The position numbers were made by a program, and so were the translations under genes. A stretch of DNA of 64,000 bases from DATLGB01 sp963724135 (GTDB lineage: Bacteria; Actinomycetota; Thermoleophilia; Solirubrobacterales; Solirubrobacteraceae): NCBI GenBank assembly GCA_963724135.1, contig CAVRTA010000005.1, positions 124,001 through 188,000 of the forward strand, written 5' to 3'. Under the pieces are notes generated by a model. That model ran no database searches and was not told the DNA's origin. It saw only the letters and a list, made by a program, of their open reading frames with translations. This document shows, piece by piece, positions 17,638-26,557 of this stretch; position 1 is the stretch's first letter; each line of letters starts with the position of its first letter.

Positions 17638-18144
17638 GTGCCAATCCAACAGCTCCCGGAAACCGCGCCGGACTTCACCCTCGACCACGTCGCGGGACAC
17701 AAGGTGTCGTTGTCGGACTTCAGCGGCCAGCGCTTCCTGATGCTGTTCGGCGGTCGCGAGAGCGCGAATCAGGTCATGGACGGGATCGCCTCGCTCCGGC
17801 GGACCCATCTGCCCGACGCGCTGACGATCGTGGGCGTGTCCGACCTGCGGGCGGCGCCGCGACCGGCCCGGATCTTGGTCAAGAGCCAGATGAAGAAGGC
17901 CTATGAGGACGCCGTCCAGGCCAACGCCGCCGACCTCGAGCGGGCGGGCCGCCCGGCGCCTGCTGACCCCTCCAAGGACGTCGTGATGCTCCTGGACTGG
18001 TCGGGAGAGGTCATCGACAGCTACGGGGTCGTTGACGCCGACAAGGAAGCCGCTGCCGTTCTCGTCGCCGCCGATGGCAGCATCGTCGGCTCGGGGACGG
18101 GCACGCAGCTCGCCGAGCAGATCCTCGCGCTGTTAGCGGATTAG
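17638..18144 (+). CDS. Thioredoxin-fold (AhpC/TSA-like) protein without cysteine
   Basis: 168 aa from a GTG with a CGGAGGT site. The order is that of peroxiredoxins/redoxins (PETAPDFTL, then VSLSDFSGQRFLMLFGGRES, then a late VLVAADGSIVGSG), but the whole protein has no Cys. The CxxC/peroxidatic Cys position reads GGRES. It cannot be a thiol peroxidase, so I read it as a binding or scaffold protein. It is last in the polyketide-like operon and overlaps the convergent next gene by 4 nt. Confidence 0.65.
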   Translation: MPIQQLPETAPDFTLDHVAGHKVSLSDFSGQRFLMLFGGRESANQVMDGIASLRRTHLPDALTIVGVSDLRAAPRPARILVKSQMKKAYEDAVQANAADLERAGRPAPADPSKDVVMLLDWSGEVIDSYGVVDADKEAAAVLVAADGSIVGSGTGTQLAEQILALLAD

Positions 18145-21100
18145 GGGCGCGCCAGATAGCTCTTGCCGGCGGTGACGGTCACGCGTTTGCGCAGACCGAA
18201 GTCCTCGACGGTCACGGAGCCGCGCCGGACGCGGGTCAGGGTTCCATCGCAGCGGTCGGCCAGGTCCCACTTGGTCCCGCGGACGGTCGCCGCGGCGTGC
18301 TTGCCCTTGGTGCGGAACTTGCCCTTGGCTCTGGACCGGAGGAGGTTGAGCACCCGCTTGGAGCGCTTGCGCGCGGCGTGCGCGAGATCTCCGGAGCGGG
18401 TGGCCTTGCAGCCCTTGGTCAGCGGCACGCCCTTGGGATCCCTGCTGGCGAGCGCGAGCTCGACGAGGCCCTTGAAGCGGCGCTTGCGCTTTTGCTTGAC
18501 CGAGAAGAGCCCCTTGCTGAACACGCCCTTCTGTGTCTTGCCCTTGCGGGTCGTCGCGCTCGTCAGCTGCAGCGCGCCGTTGCGCGCGTCGATCACCGCT
18601 CCGGGCGGGATCTGATCCGCCTGCGTGAGCGGGACGAAGTTGCCGTTGGCGTCCTGGATGAAGACGACGCCGGAGACCGGCTTGAGGTTGATCGTCCTGC
18701 CGAGCACCGGCGGCGGCGGCGGCGGATCGGCCGCGGTCTCGGCCGTCTGGTCCGGCGTCGTGCTCGTGCCCGCGCTGTTGGTCGCCACCGCGCGGTAGCG
18801 GTAGGTGGCGTTGGGCAGCAGGCCCGAGACCGTCACGGTCACCGTGTGATCGTTGTTGTCTGAGCCCACCGGCTGCTCCTCGGTCGAGACGAACGTGACC
18901 TCACCCGACGGCGAACCCGCATCGGTGCCGTACTCGAAATGCATCGTGGTCGGCAACCCCCGCGGATTGATCACCGCCGCCAACGTCAGGCTCGTCGGGC
19001 TCTTGGCCACCGGCTCCCGCGGAACCAGCTGCGGCGCCGCCGGCGCCGGGGTCTCCGTGGGCGTTGGCGTCACTGTAGGCGTAGGCGTCGGAGTCGGCGT
19101 CGGAGTCCCGCCCGGCGCGGTCCCGTAGGTGCTCGAGGTCGTGCGCGTGTCGGACGTGGTGAGCACGTCCGCCGTCAGCCCGATCGTCCCGCCGGCGGGG
19201 TTGGTGACATCGTCGAGAGTGACGGCGACGGTGTCTCCGGCGTTGACGACCTTGCCGCTCGAGACATAACAGATCACGGTCGTGGTGGTGTCGTCGTAGC
19301 AGTAGCCGACGTTCTGTGCCGTGCTGAGGTTTTGAACGGGCGCGACGCTGAGATTGCTCGCGTCGGTGCCCGCGGGCAACTCGATGGTGATCGTCGAACC
19401 CGCGTCGCCCGACAGCGCGCCGGTGACGGAGGTCGTCAGCGTCACGGTGTACGTCGCGGTGGCGCTGGGCGCGGGGTCCGTCAACTGGACGAACGCGCTC
19501 TGCACCGGATTGTTGGCGACGACGTTGAAAGTGTTAGAGATCGCCGAGGTGTCTGAGGTCGTGTCGACGGTGGCGGTCAGCTCGGTGGCCGGGTCCGGCG
19601 GGTTGCGTACCCCGTTGAGCGTCACGGTCACCGCGGCGTTGGCGCTGATCACCTCGCCGCTCGAGATGTAACACGTCACGCTCGTCGTGGTGGTGTCGTA
19701 GCAATAGCCGACGTTCGTCCCGTTGACGCTCACCGTGGATCCGTAGTAGTAGTCGGTGGCGTCGCTGCCGGGGGGCAGATTGATGGTGATCTCCGACCCC
19801 GCATCGTCCGACAACCCACCCGTCGCCGACGTCACAAACGACACCAAGTACGTCGTGCGCGCCCCTGCCGCCGCCGACGGCGACGCGTTGTCCACGGTCA
19901 CGCCCGAGATCGCATTGTTGGCGACGACGTCGAAGGTGTTAGAGATCGCCGAGGTGTCTGAGGTCGTGTCGACGGTGGCGGTCAGCTCGATGCCCGGGTC
20001 CGGCTGGTTGCGTACCCCGCTGAGCGTCACGGTCACCGTGGCGTCGGCGTTGACCACCTTGCCGCCCGAGATGTAACACGTCACGGTCGTCGTGGCGGTG
20101 TCGTAGCAATAGCCGACGTTCGTCCCGTTGACGCTCACCGTGGATCCGTAGTAGTAGTCGGTGGCGTCGCTGCCGGGGGGCAGGTCGATGGTGATCTCCG
20201 ACCCCGCATCGCCCGACAACCCACCCGTCGCCGACGTCACAAACGACACCAAGTACGTCGTGCGCGCCCCTGCCGCCGCCGACGGCGACGCGTTGTCCAC
20301 AGTCACGCCCGAGATCGCATTGTTGGCGACGACGTCGAAGGTGTTAGAGATCGCCGAGGTGTCTGAGGTCGTGTCGACGGTGGCGGTCAGCTCGATGCCC
20401 GGGTCCGGCTGGTTGCGTACCCCGTTGAGCGTCACGGTCACCGTGGCGTCGGCGTTGACCACCTTGCCGCCCGAGATGTAACACGTCAGGGTCGTCGTGG
20501 CGGTGTCGTAGCAATAGCCGACGTTCGTCCCGTTGACGCTCACCGCCGATCCGTAGTAGTAGTCGGTGACGTCACTGCCGGGGGGCAGGTCGATGGTGAT
20601 CTCCGACCCCGCATCGCCCGACAACCCACCCGTCGCCGACGTCACAAACGACACCAAGTACGTCGTGCGCGCCCCTGCCGCCGCCGACGGCGACGCGTTG
20701 TCCACGGTCACGCCCGAGATCGGATTGGCGTCCGCAACCGAGAAGGACGCGATGGCGGGGTCGATGTCGGCACTGGTGTGGACGGTGGCGTTGTAGCTCC
20801 CGGCCTCGTTCGGATTGACGACGCCGTTGAGCGTCACGGTCACCGCGTCCCCGGCGTTGATCACCTTGCCGCCGGAGAGGTAACAGAACACGGTCGTCGT
20901 GCTGGTGTCGTAGCAGTAGCCGACATCCTGCGCCGTCGTGTTGTCACGCACCGTCGCCGCGCGGAGATCGCTGGCATCAGCACCGGACAGACCGATGGTG
21001 ATCCCGCTCTCCAAGGCGCCGGACAGCGCCGAGGTCGCGGTGAAGGACAGGACGAAGGTTGTTCTGGCGCCGGCGGCGTCGGACGGCGGCTTGTTGTCCA

Positions 21101-21194
21101 CCGTCAAGCTCGTGACCGATGTCGCCATCGCGTCACCGCTGACGGCGAACACAGCCAGCAGCGTCAGCAGCGCGATCCGAGCCCGTCGTGTCAT
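18141..21194 (-). CDS. Secreted repeat protein with FN3-like and FecR-like domains
   Basis: 1017 aa from ATG 21194, the first codon of a signal peptide (Arg-rich start, LLTLLAVFAVSG, cleavage near AMA). Five beta-sandwich repeats of about 115-135 aa follow. The middle three are almost identical and each carries a Cys pair (GYCYD, CYIS). Then come a Pro-Thr linker (PTPTPTPT), a fibronectin-III-like domain (about 720-830) and a very basic C-terminal FecR-like segment (VRRGSVTVEDFG). Likely an adhesin or wall-associated structural protein. No LPXTG is visible; the basic tail may bind polyanions of the cell wall. Confidence 0.75.
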   Translation of the reverse strand: MTRRARIALLTLLAVFAVSGDAMATSVTSLTVDNKPPSDAAGARTTFVLSFTATSALSGALESGITIGLSGADASDLRAATVRDNTTAQDVGYCYDTSTTTVFCYLSGGKVINAGDAVTVTLNGVVNPNEAGSYNATVHTSADIDPAIASFSVADANPISGVTVDNASPSAAAGARTTYLVSFVTSATGGLSGDAGSEITIDLPPGSDVTDYYYGSAVSVNGTNVGYCYDTATTTLTCYISGGKVVNADATVTVTLNGVRNQPDPGIELTATVDTTSDTSAISNTFDVVANNAISGVTVDNASPSAAAGARTTYLVSFVTSATGGLSGDAGSEITIDLPPGSDATDYYYGSTVSVNGTNVGYCYDTATTTVTCYISGGKVVNADATVTVTLSGVRNQPDPGIELTATVDTTSDTSAISNTFDVVANNAISGVTVDNASPSAAAGARTTYLVSFVTSATGGLSDDAGSEITINLPPGSDATDYYYGSTVSVNGTNVGYCYDTTTTSVTCYISSGEVISANAAVTVTLNGVRNPPDPATELTATVDTTSDTSAISNTFNVVANNPVQSAFVQLTDPAPSATATYTVTLTTSVTGALSGDAGSTITIELPAGTDASNLSVAPVQNLSTAQNVGYCYDDTTTTVICYVSSGKVVNAGDTVAVTLDDVTNPAGGTIGLTADVLTTSDTRTTSSTYGTAPGGTPTPTPTPTPTVTPTPTETPAPAAPQLVPREPVAKSPTSLTLAAVINPRGLPTTMHFEYGTDAGSPSGEVTFVSTEEQPVGSDNNDHTVTVTVSGLLPNATYRYRAVATNSAGTSTTPDQTAETAADPPPPPPVLGRTINLKPVSGVVFIQDANGNFVPLTQADQIPPGAVIDARNGALQLTSATTRKGKTQKGVFSKGLFSVKQKRKRRFKGLVELALASRDPKGVPLTKGCKATRSGDLAHAARKRSKRVLNLLRSRAKGKFRTKGKHAAATVRGTKWDLADRCDGTLTRVRRGSVTVEDFGLRKRVTVTAGKSYLARP
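19506..20720 (-). repeat. Three tandem 405-bp repeats inside the secreted protein gene
   Basis: Three consecutive 405-bp (135-codon) units, nearly identical at nucleotide level, differing by scattered single bases. Each encodes ISGVTVDNASPSAAAG at its start and TFDVVANN or a close variant at its end. The flanking first and fifth domains are only related in sequence. Confidence 0.85.
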
Positions 21195-21253
21195 ACCCAC
21201 TAAGGTCGCAGCCCGAGGGTGCCGGGTCAACCACCTGCGTCCGTCCGTGTCAC

Positions 21254-22777
21254 TCAGCGCACCGACTTCCAGGCCGCCAGCGCGTCCGGCACCGTGGTCG
21301 GCGCGTCGAACGTGGAGTGCCCGAATACGCTTGCCCCCGGCGGGTGCCAGCCGAGCTCGATCGTGCCGGTCTTGCGGGAGCGCAGGCAGAACGCGAAGTT
21401 GCGCGGCAGCCGCACCCCGCGGCACTCGACCCAGCGGCTGGCGACGTCCTCCTCAAGCTCGAACCTCCGGGTGGAGGCCAGGGTCGCCTGCGCCTTGGCC
21501 GGACTCGTGAACTGCAGGTACCGCAGCGAGGCGCCGGTAACCCGCCGCGCGTCCCGATACAGGGCCTCGCAGTCCCACTCCCGCAGCGCGCCCACGTCCC
21601 GAGCGAACTGGGTTGCCCCACTGTCCGCGCACGCCGCCGGGACCGCAGCGGGGCGGGCCTCGCCCGCGAGCGTCGGTGTTGCCGTGGCCGGACTGGGCGT
21701 GGCGGTCGCCGGCTGGACCTCCGGCTCCTCGCTTCCGGAGGCGAGGATGATCGCGACCACCGCCCCCGCCGCGAGTGCCGCTGCGGTGAGCAGCATCCCC
21801 GCGCGCCGGCGCGGTTGCGGCGAGCGCTCGCGGACCGCGGTGCTCGCCGCCGGGGCCGGCCGCCCCACCGGGCTGACACCCCCGGGGGCCGCCGTGCCCA
21901 CGGCCACGCTGCGCTCGGAGCGCGAGAGCCTCGCGCCCTGCGCGGCGGCCACGGCCGCCCGTCCGAGGTCGCCGGCGGACAGGTAGCGGTCGTCGGGCGA
22001 CTTGGCCATCGCCCGGGCCAGCACCCCCTCGAACGCCGCCGGTAGGTCGGGGTTGCGCTCGAGCGCCGAGGGCGGCGGCTTCTGGTCGTGCGCATAGAGC
22101 TTGGCCAAATCGCTGTCGAGCGGAAACGGGACCGTCCCGGTGACCGTCTGGAAGAGCAGGCAGCCCAGCGAGTACACGTCTGCGCGAGCGTCGATGCGAT
22201 CACCGCGCGCCTGTTCGGGCGCCACATAGTCGATCGTCCCCAGGAACGCCCCCGTCCCGGTCAGCCCTTGGCTGCCCTCGGCTAGCCGCGAGAGCCCGAA
22301 GTCCGACAGGTACACGTGCTCGCGGCCACCGACGCTGGCGATCAGCACGTTGGCCGGCTTGACGTCGCGATGGACGAGCCCGTGGGCGTGCGCCGCGTCG
22401 AGCGCCTGGCCCGCCTGCTCGACAATCGCCGCGGCCCGGTGCGGCGCCAGTCGCCCCTCCTGCGCGAGCAGGCCGCGCAGATCGGTTCCCTCCACGAAGC
22501 GCATCGCCAGGTAGAGCACGCCGTCGGCCTCGCCGACGGCGTAGACGGGGATCACGTTCGGGTGCTCGATCTGCGCGGCGATGCTCGACTCGCGCTCGAA
22601 GCGGGCCCGGAACACCGGGTCGCCGGCCATGTCGGACGCGATGACCTTGAGCGCGACCATGCGGTCGGGCTGATTCTGCCTCGCCCGATACACGACCCCC
22701 ATACCGCCGCGGCCGGCGACGGACTCGATTACGAAACCATCGATCTCGACGCCCGGCCCGGACATGTCCTCACCCAT
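21254..22777 (-). CDS. Transmembrane Ser/Thr protein kinase (PknB-like catalytic domain)
   Basis: 507 aa. Kinase domain about residues 12-270: Gly loop GRGGMGVVY, VALKV lysine, HRDVKPAN catalytic loop, DFG. A Pro/Ala-rich juxtamembrane stretch and one transmembrane helix (about 330-348, LLTAAALAAGAVVAIIL) lead to an extracytoplasmic domain of about 150 residues with four Cys and no PASTA repeats. A TAGGCT box 6 nt before the ATG suggests a leaderless mRNA; ATG 22765 is the alternative start. Divergent from an FHA gene, so kinase and phospho-reader likely work together. Confidence 0.88.
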   Translation of the reverse strand: MGEDMSGPGVEIDGFVIESVAGRGGMGVVYRARQNQPDRMVALKVIASDMAGDPVFRARFERESSIAAQIEHPNVIPVYAVGEADGVLYLAMRFVEGTDLRGLLAQEGRLAPHRAAAIVEQAGQALDAAHAHGLVHRDVKPANVLIASVGGREHVYLSDFGLSRLAEGSQGLTGTGAFLGTIDYVAPEQARGDRIDARADVYSLGCLLFQTVTGTVPFPLDSDLAKLYAHDQKPPPSALERNPDLPAAFEGVLARAMAKSPDDRYLSAGDLGRAAVAAAQGARLSRSERSVAVGTAAPGGVSPVGRPAPAASTAVRERSPQPRRRAGMLLTAAALAAGAVVAIILASGSEEPEVQPATATPSPATATPTLAGEARPAAVPAACADSGATQFARDVGALREWDCEALYRDARRVTGASLRYLQFTSPAKAQATLASTRRFELEEDVASRWVECRGVRLPRNFAFCLRSRKTGTIELGWHPPGASVFGHSTFDAPTTVPDALAAWKSVR

Positions 22778-22843
22778 TGGCGAAGCCTAGATCAGCGGCG
22801 CATGGTTGACCCTGGCGACCGGTCTGTTCTAAGGTCGCGGCGG

Positions 22844-23428
22844 ATGCCGACCCGTACGCTCACGGTCGTGACCGGCGCGAGCGCTGGGACCTCGGTCGAG
22901 GTCGCCGGCGAGATCGTCGTCGGTCGTGAGGGCGCGGACCTGGCCCTGCCCGACGAACAACTGTCGCGGCGTCATGCCGTCGTGCGCTGCGTCGACGGCG
23001 GAATCGAGATCGAGGACCTCGGCTCGCTCAACGGCACATTCATCGACGGCCAGCGACTGGAGGCCCCGGTCACCGTTGAGTCGGCGGCGGCGCTGCGCGT
23101 CGGCACGACAGAAATATCGCTCGTGATCGACGCGCCGGAGCCGGAGGTGGCAGCGGATGCAACCGTCCTCCGCGAGATCCCGCACCCCGACCTGACCCGG
23201 GCGCGCGAGATCCCGGACCCCGACCTGACCCGGGCGCGCGAGATCCCGGACCCCGACCTGACCCGGGCGCGCGAGATCCCGGACCCCGACCTGACCCGAG
23301 CGCGCGAGACGCCCGGCGCACCCGCAGCCGAACCGGTCGCGCCGACGGGCGCGAGACCGCCCCTGCTCCTCGTGGCGGTCGGGATCGCGAGTGCCGCCGT
23401 GATCGTGCTGCTGCTGCTGCTGCTCTAA
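22844..23428 (+). CDS. FHA-domain membrane-anchored protein with 11-residue repeats
   Basis: 194 aa. The FHA domain (about 5-95) has GRE, SRRHA and LGSLNGTF motifs, the surface that binds phosphothreonine. Four tandem copies of an 11-residue unit (REIPDPDLTRA type) follow, then a Pro/Ala linker and a C-terminal transmembrane helix ending in poly-Leu. The FHA domain would face the cytoplasm. Each repeat contains one Thr, a possible kinase target. The kinase gene at 22777 is divergent, 66 bp away. A related element occurs in the FHA-MFS protein at 37287. Its stop overlaps the convergent gene. Confidence 0.82.
   Translation: MPTRTLTVVTGASAGTSVEVAGEIVVGREGADLALPDEQLSRRHAVVRCVDGGIEIEDLGSLNGTFIDGQRLEAPVTVESAAALRVGTTEISLVIDAPEPEVAADATVLREIPHPDLTRAREIPDPDLTRAREIPDPDLTRAREIPDPDLTRARETPGAPAAEPVAPTGARPPLLLVAVGIASAAVIVLLLLLL
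23171..23302 (+). repeat. Four 33-bp coding tandem repeats
   Basis: Units 23171-23203, 23204-23236, 23237-23269 and 23270-23302. Units 2-4 are identical except for the last bases of unit 4; unit 1 differs by one His codon. In frame with the FHA gene. Confidence 0.9.
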
Positions 23429-24939
23429 GCGAGGTTCTGCAGGAACGAGATGGGGTCGGCGTCACCGCACACGATCGCGGCCGCCTGCAGGCCGGAGAGC
23501 AGGCACCTCACGCTGCCCGTCCCCGGGTTGGTCCAGTGGCCGGCGAGCAGGAGTCCCGGGATCGGCGTCTCCTGCGGCAGCCGCTTGGGCAACGTCTGGT
23601 TGGGGGAGTTCTCCCAGCCGTAGATCGCGCCGCTCTGGGCCATCGTGTAGCTCTCGAACGTCTCCGGGGTGGCGCTGTCGAGGTAGGTCAGCGAGTCCCG
23701 GTAGCCGGGCAGCAGGGCTTCCACCCGGTCGATCAGGGCCTCGGTCATGCGCTCCTTCTCTTCGGCCCACGGCCGGCCGACGTCATACGGCATCAGCGTG
23801 GTGAAGATGACCAGGTGCTCCCCGTGCGGAGCGATCGAGTGGTCGTGCAGCGTGGGGAGGCTGAGCCACATCCCACCCGGCCGGCCCTCCGTCACGTCGG
23901 CCCAGGTCGCGTCGTGGTCCCAGTGGTCGTAGACGAAGGTCTCCGCCGCAAGACCGGACTCATGCACCGGCAGCGTGGTCGCCGAGTACAGCAGGAAGGC
24001 CGAGATCGAGGGCCGCATCCTGTCGATCCGCCGCTGGAGGCGGTCCGGAACGTGCTCGGGGCCGACCAGCTGATCGAATGTGTGGCGGGCGTCGGCGTTC
24101 GAGATCACCGTGGGTGCGCGCAGCTCGCGGCCGTCCTCGAGACGGACCCCGACGGCGGCACCTCCCTCGATCAGGATCGTGTGGACGGCGCAGTCATACA
24201 CGCACTCGCCACCGCGCTCGACCACGACGCCGGCGAGGGCGTCCGCGAGCTTCTGGAAGCTGCCGGCGACATAGACCGGCCCCGGCTCCATCAGTGCCAT
24301 CCACACTCCGGTCCCGGCCATGAACGAGAGCTGTGATGGGGGCAGTCCCATGTACGGCCACTGCGCGCCCAGGACCGCCTGCGCCTGCGGGTCCTCGACG
24401 AACTCGGCGATGGCGGCGTGCAGTGTGCTGGTGCGGTACTTGAACAGCGTCGGCAGCGCGGCCATGACTTCCTCGAGGTCGTTCAGCGCCACCCGTGGTG
24501 GGGGAGCCTGCGATTCCCGCGTGGCCTGCGCGCACATGCGGATGTAGTCCGCGATGTGATCGCGCTCGGCGGGGAAGTGGTCTCCCAGGTACTCGATGAC
24601 CGGCTCGATGCCGGTCGGCAGCGTGAACCGCGAGCCGGCCACGTCCACCGTGTAGAGCTCGTCCATGGTGATCAGCTGCACCTCGGAAGCAGCGCCGAGC
24701 GAGTTCAGGTACAGGTCCAGGAACTCGATTTCGAACCCGTGCGCGGTGACGTGAACCGCCGGGTCGAACGTGTACCCCTTGCGCTGGAAGGCGCGCGCGT
24801 TGCCGCCCGGACCGGGCTGGCGCTCGACCAGCACAACGCGCTTTCCGGCCCGCGCCAGCCCCGCCGCCGCTGACAGGCCACCGAGGCCCGCGCCTACGAC
24901 TATCGCGTCGTAGCCGGATGCTGGGCCCTGGCTCACCAT
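23425..24939 (-). CDS. Phytoene-desaturase/CrtI-like FAD oxidoreductase A
   Basis: 504 aa. FAD-binding GAGLGGLSAAAGLARAG near residue 12 and the C-terminal flavin motif LLLAGHWTNPGTG are typical of the CrtI/CrtN/retinol-saturase family. ATG 24939 overlaps the stop of its upstream paralogue by 7 nt. No phytoene synthase or other carotenoid gene is in the window. The family saturates or desaturates polyene chains, so a role on the cluster's acyl/polyene product is an attractive inference. A carotenoid or lipid substrate supplied from elsewhere is the alternative. Confidence 0.8.
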   Translation of the reverse strand: MVSQGPASGYDAIVVGAGLGGLSAAAGLARAGKRVVLVERQPGPGGNARAFQRKGYTFDPAVHVTAHGFEIEFLDLYLNSLGAASEVQLITMDELYTVDVAGSRFTLPTGIEPVIEYLGDHFPAERDHIADYIRMCAQATRESQAPPPRVALNDLEEVMAALPTLFKYRTSTLHAAIAEFVEDPQAQAVLGAQWPYMGLPPSQLSFMAGTGVWMALMEPGPVYVAGSFQKLADALAGVVVERGGECVYDCAVHTILIEGGAAVGVRLEDGRELRAPTVISNADARHTFDQLVGPEHVPDRLQRRIDRMRPSISAFLLYSATTLPVHESGLAAETFVYDHWDHDATWADVTEGRPGGMWLSLPTLHDHSIAPHGEHLVIFTTLMPYDVGRPWAEEKERMTEALIDRVEALLPGYRDSLTYLDSATPETFESYTMAQSGAIYGWENSPNQTLPKRLPQETPIPGLLLAGHWTNPGTGSVRCLLSGLQAAAIVCGDADPISFLQNLA

Positions 24940-26438
24940 GGGACCTCGAGTGGCACCCCGGCCCGGCGGGCGATGTGCACAGCGGCCAGGCGGCCCGCGA
25001 TCGAGGCGCGCAGGAAACCGCTGCCGGGGCTCGTCCACGACCCGGCCAGGTACAGGTCCTCGATCGGCGTGACCTGGTCGAGGGCGCGGCTGCCGACGCT
25101 CTCGGGGCCGTTGCCCCAGCCGTACTGGGCCCCTCTGTGGTTGAGCGTGTAGCGCTCCGTCGTGACCGGCGAGGCGAACTCGCTCATGACGAGCTCGCCG
25201 CGCGCGCCCGGGAAGGCCCGGTCGAGTACCACGGCCGCCGACTCCGCGTACTCGGCCTGCGCCTCATCCCATGGGCGCCCGGCGTCGTAGGGGGCCGAGC
25301 TGGTGGTGATGACCTGGTGGGGCTGCCCGGCGGCGCGACCGGAGAGCAGCGTCGGGGTCGCAAGGTAGGCGAAGCTCGGCTGACCCGCGAACGAGGCGTG
25401 CCATGCGGCTTCCGCGTCCTTGTCGATGCTGTAGTAGACCGTGTACCCGCTGTGGGCGGCCTGCTCAAGCGGGGCCTGCGTGGCGAAGAAGGAGTTGAAG
25501 GTCGAGTGAGAGGGCGTCAGGCGCCGCAACTTGCGGGTGTAGCCGATCGGCAGCTCCGGGTCGCCGAGGAGCTCTCCGAACGTCCGCAGCGGGTCGGCAT
25601 TCGAGACCACCGCGCCCGCGGAGATGCGCTGCTCACCATCGAGCTCGACGCTGCTCGCGCGCCCGTCCTTGATGCCGATCCCGGTCACACGACGGCCCGT
25701 GACGATCTCGCCGCCATGCTTTTCGACTGCCTCGGCGAGAACTTCCACCAGGCGCTGGGACCCGCCGTTGACCTGTCCGGCGCCGTCGACCGCGTGCGCG
25801 AAGACATGCTGGGCGAAGACGGAGAAGCTCAGCCGCGATGGCGGGAGGCCCAGATATAGGCCGGGAAGCGCCAGCAGCGCTCGCGCCTCGGGGTCGTCGA
25901 CGTGCTCGTCCATGGCCTGCGCCAGCGTCGCCGTCCGGAGCTTCATGACGTCCGGGAAGTCGTCGAGGAGCTCCTGCAGGGCAGCCATCCCGGCGCCGCC
26001 CGCCATCATCCGGTGCAGTGCCTCGTGCATGTCGGCGCACAATGTCAGGAACCGTCGCACCCCGTCCGCGGAACGCGGGAACATCTCCACATGGGCCTCG
26101 ATGCAGGGCTCGCGGCCGAAGGGCGTCGCGAGGTCGAGGTCGTCCACGACGACCCGCCAGAGGACCGGCGGGATCGTGAACTCGACCTGGTCGGCCACGC
26201 CGAGACTGTCGAAGAGACGGCCCCAGTGCGGCGGGTCGAGCATGAGGTGGACGGCCGGATCCCACTGCAAGCCGCCGCTCATGAACGGTCGCACCAGTCC
26301 GCCCGGACGATCGGCTGCCTCGACCACCAGAACGCCGAGACCCGCGTTGGCGAGCATCGCCCCGGCGGTCACGCCACCGATCCCACCACCCACCACGATG
26401 ACGTCGTACGAGTTCTGTTGTGGGCCAGTCGCGGGCAC
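24933..26438 (-). CDS. Phytoene-desaturase/CrtI-like FAD oxidoreductase B
   Basis: 501 aa from a GTG. It is a paralogue of the downstream gene: GGGIGGVTAGAMLANAG at the N-terminus, AVHLMLDPP equivalent to AVHVTAHGF, and LYLAGSWTSPGSG at the C-terminus. The pair is co-transcribed by overlap and may act as a heteromer or in successive steps. A TAGGAT box 9 nt upstream of the GTG suggests leaderless transcription from the 120-bp divergent region shared with the split-barrel gene. Confidence 0.8.
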   Translation of the reverse strand: MPATGPQQNSYDVIVVGGGIGGVTAGAMLANAGLGVLVVEAADRPGGLVRPFMSGGLQWDPAVHLMLDPPHWGRLFDSLGVADQVEFTIPPVLWRVVVDDLDLATPFGREPCIEAHVEMFPRSADGVRRFLTLCADMHEALHRMMAGGAGMAALQELLDDFPDVMKLRTATLAQAMDEHVDDPEARALLALPGLYLGLPPSRLSFSVFAQHVFAHAVDGAGQVNGGSQRLVEVLAEAVEKHGGEIVTGRRVTGIGIKDGRASSVELDGEQRISAGAVVSNADPLRTFGELLGDPELPIGYTRKLRRLTPSHSTFNSFFATQAPLEQAAHSGYTVYYSIDKDAEAAWHASFAGQPSFAYLATPTLLSGRAAGQPHQVITTSSAPYDAGRPWDEAQAEYAESAAVVLDRAFPGARGELVMSEFASPVTTERYTLNHRGAQYGWGNGPESVGSRALDQVTPIEDLYLAGSWTSPGSGFLRASIAGRLAAVHIARRAGVPLEVPW

Positions 26439-26483
26439 GGTGCGACCATCCTAAGTAACGGCGGCTCCAGCGGCGACCGTGCT

Positions 26484-26513
26484 TTGACACGCGGCCGTGG
26501 CGGTGAATATGGT
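26484..26513 (+). promoter_or_regulatory. Candidate promoter of the split-barrel flavoprotein gene
   Basis: TTGACA (26484-26489), 18-nt spacer, TATGGT (26508-26513). The ATG is at 26558 with AAAGGGAT upstream as ribosome site. Confidence 0.55.
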
Positions 26514-26557
26514 CTCGCCGATTACGGGTCGACAGGCTCGGACAACGAAAGGGATCG

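Noticed and set aside
20161..20481. Repeated forward-strand open frames of about 106 codons (also 19756 and 20566)
   Set aside because: They are shadows of the 405-bp repeats in the reverse-strand secreted protein gene.
23171..23302. 33-bp tandem repeats as a CRISPR array
   Set aside because: Units are directly adjacent with no spacers, in frame, and encode a regular 11-residue peptide. No cas genes are present.
23425..26438. Carotenoid biosynthesis cluster
   Set aside because: Only the two CrtI-like genes support it. No phytoene synthase, GGPP synthase, lycopene cyclase or other isoprenoid gene is visible.
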